Source: Hermatobates lingyangjiaoensis (Eukaryota > Arthropoda > Insecta > Hemiptera > Hermatobatidae). Taken from it: a DNA stretch of 64,000 bases. This document shows, piece by piece, positions 56,540-64,000 of this stretch; position 1 is the first letter of the stretch, and each line of letters starts with the position of its first letter. The notes beneath the pieces were generated by a model. It did no database searches and was not told the DNA's origin. It worked only from the letters and a program-made list of their open reading frames with translations. The translations under genes were made by a program, and so were the position numbers. The stretch spans positions 2,825,001 through 2,889,000 of the forward strand of contig JAPFBL010001928.1 of assembly GCA_026182355.1 (NCBI GenBank), given 5' to 3'.

Positions 56540-56625
56540 TAAAACCTGAGGAAGAACACTACGTGTTCGAAACGCGTTGTTTATATCATTAAAATTTTTA
56601 TAAGTGGAGACCATTTCATTAGATT
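56540..56625 (+). mobile_element. Solo PLE terminal repeat
   Basis: The hammerhead-like core (56546-56581) is followed by TATATCATTAAAATTTTTAT and AGTGGAGACCATTTCATTAG, the same flank as in the right arm of 14298-14472. Confidence 0.65.
56546..56581 (+). ncRNA. Hammerhead-like ribozyme motif
   Basis: CTGAGGA (56546-56552), perfect GAACAC/GTGTTC stem II (56554-56568), GAAAC (56569-56573), GCGTT loop, GT closing stem III and U at the expected cleavage position. Stem I is not obvious. Confidence 0.62.
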
Positions 56626-58788
56626 TACCCTACAATGAGACTGGTTTTTATTTCACTTGTATATAATGCAATTATTATGTATGTTATTATATGTTTTTAG
56701 TTGTCCAAGGTATTACCCGTCTGTACCATTGATGCTTACATCAGTTATTATGAGTACTTGGGAATTGTTATTATAATTATTTTAATAAATATTAATTTAT
56801 TGATGAAAGTTTAACCAATGGATTCAGCTGAAGCATAGTTTAATCAAGCGTTTTGTTCAAGAAACGAATTTTTTGTTTAATTTCTGCAGGGGTGTCCATT
56901 TCCTGTGTCCATTGCTGATGAGACTATCCTATATCAAACCCATATTAAATATCAGGTCTCATATTAAGCGTGAAATTAGTTTCTCAAAACCCTTCCTTAG
57001 TCATTTACTTGTGTAAAATCTACCTTATGTAAATGTAATCTGTATTCCATTCTAAAAATGCTGTTCAGGTGGTCTATAAACTAGCCGATTGTTTGGCTGT
57101 GATCTATAGATGTCTGATCTAGTTCAGAGCAGCATCTATAAAGAAGACCTTCATTCAAAATGTGTAAAATACTCGTGTTGTCGTATAGCCAGGCTCCATA
57201 ATGCTATAATGACGTCGAACATGGCTTTAGATAATAATCCAGTTTCACCGTATCACTCAATGTACATTCAATGAAGACAAATAGTTAAGTATTCATCGAA
57301 ATCTTATTGTACGGCTCTTAGGCCGAACATTCACTCTTTTACCCCCTAAACCTCTACAAAACCTTGTGTACCAGCATACTATGATATGTCACTCGACGTA
57401 TCGGCAGTTATTTTATAATTCTTGGCCTTTTTGGCCATGTGCTACGAATAATAGTATTAATAAGATAGACAAATTCATGTGTTAAACAAATAAAAAGTCC
57501 TCACTTATGTTAACACAGTAAGAGTGGTGTAACAGCCCTACGTGCCAGAACTGATAATGATAGCGTGCCTTGTCGTGTACCAGAATATCTGTTAGTCCTT
57601 CATGTCATGAAGCTCATTTGTTCATTAACGAAATGATTAGTTAAATAAAAGAGAATCCGGTCTTAGAAAGGTATATGTAGTTTGTTTGTTTATTATATTG
57701 ATAGGAAATAGAAAAAATTGTTTTAATGAGGTCTAATAAACAATATTAGTTATTAAAAATTAATGTTTTGAGTAATAAATGACAATTATTTATTCAGTAG
57801 AAGACATTGGTGATTAGCAGAGTACAGTGGTTTACAACTAAAACTATCTGCTCTCCGAAGTAAGCGTCACCGTTATGTCATTTATCTCAAAAAGTCGTAA
57901 CGGTTAATGGAGAAAGTTGTAGGAGAGTTAAGAGAAAGTAAAGGTTTAAATTCATTTTAGGGACCTAGGTGCTTTTTCCTTGAGAGAAAATGTTTGCCGC
58001 TTAGTTCAATAACACATAGGTTTAAATGGGAAAACTTTTTTTTTTAGGAGTTTTCCAAAATGAATGGTGACAAGACCAGGTAGATTTTGTTATCCTAACC
58101 AACATTTTTGAAAAAGATAATTCATTATGGAAGAGGAAAGAGAAGATATATAATTTTGTTAGAAATAAAGATTACGTAGTTGTTTAGTTGTTATGGTCTT
58201 GGAGGCCCATACATTTTCCATTTTTTTTTATTTTTTTTTTTTTGATGAAGTGCTGGTACAAATCTGAGAGGCCACATAAAACTACAAAAACCCCCTAAAC
58301 TAACCATACCTACTAAAGTAATCTTCTACTTTATTACTTGTATCTAATCTGGCCTACCATACCAGAAAATATCGGAAGGATGGCTGCAAAACCGGAATGA
58401 CTGCGAGGCCTGCACGCAATGACAATGACATGCGTCGTGCATGAGGGTAATCATGTTTAACATGCATTGAAGTGACACCGGATCCTTGAGGATTGTACTA
58501 TTTGCACCAATAAGAGTGTTGGTCATCACCCGTATTAACTCAGATGTACTGCGTCGTCCAGCATCAGAGTATGGATATGAGTGTCCAGGAGACAATGAGT
58601 GTCCCACGTTAACGAGTGCCATCTGGGATCTTTGTCAGGGAGGTGGTGTGTTTCTCTGTTGGTCACTTGGTTACATCAAGGCTCACAAGCTGGCATCCAA
58701 GTGCTCTCCGTCACTTAATTTGCAGAATGGATATTTACAAATAAATGCAGACGAATCTCAATAACTATTCCCTGATAATAATTATGTA
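56626..58788. other. Unassigned DNA
   Basis: Contains a T-rich tract at 58218-58245. At 58344-58764 overlapping 92-codon frames lie on opposite strands without recognisable domains. Either could be chance. Confidence 0.4.
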
Positions 58789-58972
58789 TATTCTAAGCCA
58801 CTTTGATATAGTACAGTATGAAGGAGAACATGTAAAAAATCATAAGCGAAAATTCTACTCTGAGAAACTGAAGTTGAAGTAGTTATCCAGTGTTGTAGGT
58901 TATCCAACTAAATTGGCGCCAGTTAATAAACGAGCCACCCTTCAGTCCCGAGAACAGCAAGGATGGTGAGAG
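58789..58972. repeat. Local duplication, segment A (original)
   Basis: The stretch from TATTCTAAGCCACTTTGATA to CAAGGATGGTGAGAG recurs at 60334-60517 with only a handful of substitutions. In the second copy it is joined directly to segment B. Confidence 0.93.
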
Positions 58973-59620
58973 CCTATAAGTAAACAAATATTCCTCTTTA
59001 AAGAGAGGTAGTAGATGGAAGCACATTTCAGTTTAATAACTCCATGACAGCACTTTGTCAGACAAGGGTCACAAGCTCCTGAATATTCATTGCTCTCCTT
59101 TCGTTCCCATTTAAACCTTCTTACCATTCTCAATTCCCTGCGTCCAATAAACATCTTTTTTGATTTTCGAGTTCTGTGTGTTCTCTCTCATAAATTTTCA
59201 TTGTATTTAAAGTCACCTTGACAAGCCGCATAGCTAAGAGGAGGGAGGAATGGTCCTTCCTGGGTCGTATGTGCTAGGGGTTTCGTATTTCGGGAAGGAG
59301 GCTCTTGAAAAGTGAAGCTCACAAACATCTCGAATTTATACTACATTATAAGGCAGGGTGTTATTTCTTGATTGCTAACTTGTACGTTTCATGTAACGAT
59401 AATCTTACCGTTTTATCTGCAAGAGATCATTACATAACATTACCATTATCCATATTATTTGATGCAAGGATTTGATACAATTGTTCAAAATTCAATTTTC
59501 GGTAAAGACGTGCTTTTTGCATTTTCCTTATTTCATTTTTTCTTATCATCCATGATTAGTTTGCTTATTATATTGTTCAACTGTAATAAAAAAAATATAT
59601 TAGAAAAATACCAATATTTG
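58973..59620. other. Sequence unique to the longer copy of the duplication
   Basis: 648 bp that separate segments A and B here and are absent from the copy at 60334-60578. No terminal repeats, target duplication or GT...AG splice borders fit its edges exactly. The frame 58942-59154 has no known domain. Confidence 0.6.
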
Positions 59621-59681
59621 GACTCGCTTGTAAAGAATAGTAATGCTAATCTGATTTAGCATACCTAACCGCTGAAACATA
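59621..59681. repeat. Local duplication, segment B (original)
   Basis: GACTCGCTTGTAAAGAATAG to GCTGAAACATA recurs at 60518-60578 with two or three substitutions. Confidence 0.93.
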
Positions 59682-60333
59682 GGCTGGAAATGATAAATGT
59701 TTATATCTGTTATATTCAAAATTTTGTAATCACTGCGATATGGAAAAATGTTGCAAATGATACGACATTCTCGAGCGGTGAAAAGAGATGTTACGTTGAA
59801 GATCATAATGCAGGAGTTTGTCTAGGCAACAGTCAGTCCTTAAGAATTTTAGTCAGAACCAACTGTTAAATCCAACTTTTTTATTTATGAATGACTTCTT
59901 TAAGAGCCATGTTAATTAGAAATGTTCTATTTTTTCTACGTGTAACATTGGTTAGTTTGTTTGACGATTACACGCTCTCATCTTCTAATGTGTGTCTTTC
60001 TGTAATTTGTAATGTGTTTTAGTTACAGACAAGTCACATTATTGGGTTGATTCTACATCGGAACTTCTAAAGTTCATTCAGACTTCACATAAACAAATGT
60101 TTTTTACAAATGCCTTATATTTTAGAAAGTCAAACCTGATAAATTTACATAACATGGAAAGCTAAAGATTTTTCGTTTGGCTGAATAATAAATCTAGGGA
60201 TGTGCTCAAGGTTCAAATATGTAGTACAGATGACAACTCACTACTACAAGAGTACATGCTTAACTTGAATATAAAAATTAATCACTTCTCTGGATTGAAA
60301 CCGGGAAATTGTAATTGAGGGTGATTCTAAGTG
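59682..60333. other. Unassigned DNA between duplicate copies
   Basis: No recognised element. AT-rich. Confidence 0.45.
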
Positions 60334-60578
60334 TATTCTAAGCCACTTTGATATAGTACAGTATGAAGGAGAAAATGTAAAAAATCATGAGCGAAAATTC
60401 TACTCTGAGAAACTGAAGTTGAAGTAGTTATCCAGTGTTGTAGGTTATCCAACTAAATTAGCGCCAATTAATAAATGAGCCACCCTTCAGTCACGAGAAC
60501 AGCAAAGATGGTGAGAGGACTCGCTTGTAAAGAATAGTAATGCTAATCTGATTTAGCACACCTAACAGCTGAAACATA
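60334..60578. repeat. Local duplication, fused copy A+B
   Basis: Segments matching 58789-58972 and 59621-59681 lie side by side with no gap at 60517/60518. Either the 648 bp were deleted here after duplication, or they were inserted into the other copy. Confidence 0.93.
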
Positions 60579-61655
60579 AAATAAATAGTTCAATCTATTT
60601 ATTGAACAAAATTCATTGTTCTTCCCTCCTCAAGATATGGAGTTAAGAGTCCCTTAGTGTATATTGTATCAGGTACTCATTATTCTCATTATTGATACTT
60701 ACTTAAGATTATATTATTTTTGTCAAATTTAAGACTATTAGTATGACGTGATTCAAATGATTTTCGGCAGCCATAACTGATATGTTATATTATGCTGGAC
60801 TCTAGAACAGAATTTGAAAGCTACCTACACATTGTGTTGAAAGATCAAACTCTAAAAGGCAATACTCATTCTTACCATCATTGACTAAAGTGAAGACAAT
60901 TTGGTTTTCTTGAATAGTCACTCGGCAGCCTCGAGGTAACGACAACTATAAACGTCATTTGATCCCGGTTTGATTGGTCTATGACCTTCTCACACCACTT
61001 CTACAAAGACAATAAAAATGTTGTGCATCACATTCAATATATTTGTTTAATTTAATTGTAATAGAACAGAATGATATTAAATAGTATATATGAGTTAACC
61101 AACGAATGTATCAAGAATTGTATCAAGTGGCATGTATCTTCTAAATATTGAACTGAAGGAGTATGTTGAGGTTTAATATGAAAGTTTTAATAAAGTTTAA
61201 CTTTGTTTTACTTTAAGCGTAAGCTTGTTATACTCATTCTGTTTCTCACACTTTACTACAGTTTTCTTCCTTTCTCTTTCTTGATTAATTTAGAACTCAA
61301 AAACTTGATTGTCATTTTCCTATTACTTCGTTAACAGCATGTAAATATTACGTTATTTGATACGGTTTGAAGAGTTTTTTTTTTACTTACCTAAAGGTAT
61401 AGCTGTCATAGTTTACTCTTATATATGACTATGTGCTTTCCAACAACTAGTGTGCAGGATTTACCGTTTTACTGCTGTTATAGTGGGAGACTTTCACTGA
61501 TTAAATTATTTATTTAATGGCTATATTAAGAAATGATATATAGTTGATGAATTCTAAATTTGGATTGGTTTAGATTAATCGAACAAATTAATATTTTACA
61601 CAGCAATGGTTTGAGCTAATGAATGTATCAAATTAATGATGATAGTTAAATAAAA
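60579..61655. other. Unassigned AT-rich DNA
   Basis: No recognised repeats or coding frames. Confidence 0.5.
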
Positions 61656-61671
61656 ATAAAACAACAAATCA

Positions 61672-61744
61672 ATTGGTTGTCAAGAATTTAATATTATGTT
61701 TACTTACAGTTAAGTTGAGTGTAGGCCACTCCAGATGTTTTTAT
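61672..61744 (+). repeat. Family X right-end motif, solitary
   Basis: TTGGTTGTCAAGAATTTAAT, ATTATGTTTACTTACAGTTA, AGTTGAGTGTAGGCCACTCC: close to consensus. It shares its upstream TTGTCAAGAA.TT with the copy at 2246, extending the conserved right end to about 70 bp. Confidence 0.68.
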
Positions 61745-61984
61745 AACTCTTTTGGTAAGATTTTTTTCAAATTAGATAGCAAAGACTTTGTTTTATTATA
61801 AAATTCTAATTAACTTCAGAGTCATTTGGCCTAACAAAACAGTATTTAATTTGTTTCTCTCAAAACTTTCCATGTTCCAATTTACTTTTGAAGTTAGTAT
61901 TAATGAAGTCAATAACGCTTTCACGTATCCCATAGTATTATTGAATAATAATAGGACTACAATGTAGAGGAGTTCAGTTATTCC

Positions 61985-62055
61985 CTCGGGTTCAAATCAA
62001 ATGAAACTCTTAATACCAACGTTTCCATTTTATTTAAATACTTCTTAAAAAGGTT
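61985..62055 (+). mobile_element. Single end related to the 39.1-kb foldback
   Basis: GGGTTCAAATCAAATGAAAC, TCTTAATACCAACGTTTCC, ATTTTATTTAAATACTTC parallels the arm sequence GGTTC...AAACTCTCAATACCAACC...TTTATTTAAAACA at 39140-39200. Confidence 0.45.
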
Positions 62056-63465
62056 AAGTAAAAATATATGAAAATGAACAACTGATTTTACATTACCGAA
62101 ATAATGAGCATAAATATGAATTAATGGTGTACTCAGAAAGTAATTTGAGAATATATCATTTTCTGTATAAAAAATTTTTTTCAAAAAAATTAGATTTCAT
62201 GATATTGATAATAGCTTTAATAATAATGCCTTCATCACTTCACTCTATTCTAAACACTAGAACTCTCACCTGGATTTAGAATCTGAAGTAATCAAACTTA
62301 AGTATTAAAAAACTATTAGATCATGTATCTGAAGTTTTCGGCACATTAAGTCTCAGCAAGTGATTTATTGGGTGGAAAAATTGCAAGCAGCCAGCTTGGT
62401 AAAGCAAGATTGAGGCCATTCGTCTTGATAGAAACCTATCAATGAGCCTGTAAATAAATTTAACGCTTCATTTGGCAGGCAGTTCCATTTTTATTTTACA
62501 GAGAAAGTCATTACATGAAACTTAATTTACGTAAAAGAAGATTGAATTTGATTTGTGAACTGCAGATGGCACATTAGAGGCAAACTGTTATATAATATTT
62601 TTATGTTGATAAAAGAGTCGTTAATTACCATACAAACTTTTCTTTTGTGAGGGACTAGTTTCGGATCATTAGGAAGTTATTCCGTAGGTCTACCGTTCTC
62701 TTTGACCCGTCCACGTATCAATAATGTCATAGTTTATTACATTACTACTTGAGTACATATGTATAATTCAACTGGACAGCGTCCTTTTAAACAATCAATG
62801 CAGTTAGCTTCATAAGAACAAATGCAAACTGATCTCGAAGAGGTTTAAACCTTTGAACACATTCTATATTAATGCGAGCCAATCATATTTAAGAGTCAAA
62901 TGTTTTTTTGCTAAAGTGCCATAGAGATAAGAAATACTTCTGTAGTGACAATAATAAAGTTTATTAAAGTAGTTTATATCTAAAACCGAGTTTAGATAGG
63001 ACAAGGGAAAGCACAATAGAACAGATATGGCCTCAGTGTAGGGTCCGATGAGACAAGACCCTCAGCTTAATACAATAATACCTTAGATTATCCTTGATCA
63101 ATAATTTCAAGCTTCTTAAATGACTATAACCAAATTAGATCAAATGAAATTATTAAAATGATTATTTATTAGGTTGATAATACTTTATTTGAAAGTTTTT
63201 ATCAATTGGTGTTAGAGCATCATATCTAATTTTTTTATTGTCATTTGGGTTTGGACGTTATTTAATTTTGCGTCCTTTCTGTGAAGGTTGTAAGTAATTG
63301 AAACATTGTTACATAAATTCCTGATCATTGTAGCTTATGCTTGTTTGTTATTTATCTATCAATGTATTTTAAGGTGTTTCTTTTTTTTTAACTGAAGGCT
63401 TTTCTTATATTTTTTCTTATTCTTATTCTTTTTACTTTCATTTAAATATATATTAAAAAAAAAAA
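62056..63465. other. Unassigned AT-rich DNA
   Basis: No recognised features; T-rich near 63380-63440. Confidence 0.5.
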
Positions 63466-63660
63466 CAGAAAAAGTATAACATTTTGGTGAAAAATTTTAT
63501 AGTGAGTCTTCCAGGCAAATATATATCTAGAGGCTCCCGAATCCAATAAAAAGGGATTTGCGAATTCATTTATGCCTGCATGTCTGTGTGTCTGCGAGTG
63601 TGTAAGAATCAAAAATCCATAAGTGGAAGAAAATACGTAAGAAATGATTTATTCGTTTTT
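63466..63660 (+). repeat. Possible distant relative of family X left end
   Basis: The order AGTATAACATTTTGGTGAAA, GAGGCTCCCGAATCCAATAA, GCATGTCTGTGTGTCTGCGA, GTGTGTAAG mirrors family X (AGTATAGTGATCGTGAAA, GAGGTCTC.GAA.TCG, GATGTCTGTGTGTG, GTGAGTGTGT). Spacing is similar but identity is low. Confidence 0.3.
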
Positions 63661-64000
63661 GTAAGATTAAAATTTAATTTTCCAATGAAAGATACCTAAT
63701 ATAATAAAGTTCAAGTGTGTATATGTATTCGACTTGTACGTTTAGAAATGACGTTTTAATGCAATTTTTTTTATTGATTTGATCATATTTCTACTGCAGT
63801 ATCAAGAACTAAAACTGGGGAATTAGAAAAGAAATTCACACCAATTATTAAAAATTACCAGCAAATTAGCAGAGATTTTCTAATATACAAATATTACAAA
63901 ACAATTAAAATTGTATTTAAACAAAAAAGCCTGTAAGATTAATTACCATTTCATTACTGTGGGTATAGTTTTGTCGAGCTATTCTAAGTTGGGCTGACTA
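63661..64000. other. Unassigned AT-rich DNA to window end
   Basis: No recognised features. Confidence 0.5.

Noticed and set aside
58344..58764. Overlapping 92-codon frames on both strands
   Set aside because: No recognisable domain and the frames shadow each other; not called as genes.
58973..59620. Intron between duplicated segments A and B
   Set aside because: The borders exposed by the fused copy are not GT...AG or another standard splice pair.

Overview
The window is AT-rich, non-coding DNA from a eukaryote, almost certainly an invertebrate animal. The evidence is its inventory of Penelope-like elements (PLEs) with GIY-YIG domains, non-LTR retrotransposon fragments, a Ty3/gypsy integrase fragment, a tRNA-headed SINE-like family, hAT-type ends, minisatellites and long AC/GT/TA/CT microsatellites. 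The sequence does not fix the phylum; arthropod or lophotrochozoan are both possible. I found no convincing host protein-coding exon, no intact tRNA or rRNA gene, no CRISPR array and no bacterial features. Nearly all open frames of 60-120 codons are chance frames or repeat translations.

Layout. 1-7.5 kb: three copies of an unclassified repeat of about 1.7 kb (called family X here), a complete hAT-type MITE with a perfect 8-bp target duplication, and PLE remnants. 8-16 kb: mostly unassigned AT-rich DNA with palindromic PLE ends. 16-22.5 kb: remnants of a Ty3/gypsy integrase, three non-LTR reverse transcriptases (RTs) and two SINE-like copies. 24.5-29.1 kb: a hammerhead-like motif, an (AC)n tract, a 1.5-kb array of a 51-bp minisatellite, a SINE fragment and a 4 x 119-bp tandem repeat. 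29.8-31.8 kb: a foldback element and the best copy of family X, with an expanded (GT)n inside it. 36.7-40.0 kb: a cluster of PLE-derived inverted repeats separated by (TA)n tracts, including the largest PLE reading frame (326 codons). 42.7-43.3 and 47.0-48.1 kb: two copies of a second PLE family. 48.9-49.5 kb: an isolated GC-richer block. 51-56.6 kb: another foldback, a 259-bp MITE and a hammerhead-like motif. 58.8-60.6 kb: a local duplication in which one copy joins two segments that lie 648 bp apart in the other.

The most interesting theme is the PLE system. At least four sequence families of PLE-like ends carry a hammerhead-ribozyme-like core (CUGANGA, hairpin, GAAA). Many sit as near-perfect inverted repeats, often flanked by (TA)n tracts. 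This suggests repeated self-templated or inverted insertion of PLE ends into TA microsatellites. A second theme is family X, whose copies share terminal ACTTTACTATAAGTAAA palindromes, a GT-rich block at a fixed internal position, and a conserved right end that also occurs alone. All homology calls were made by eye from the sequence; no database search was possible.
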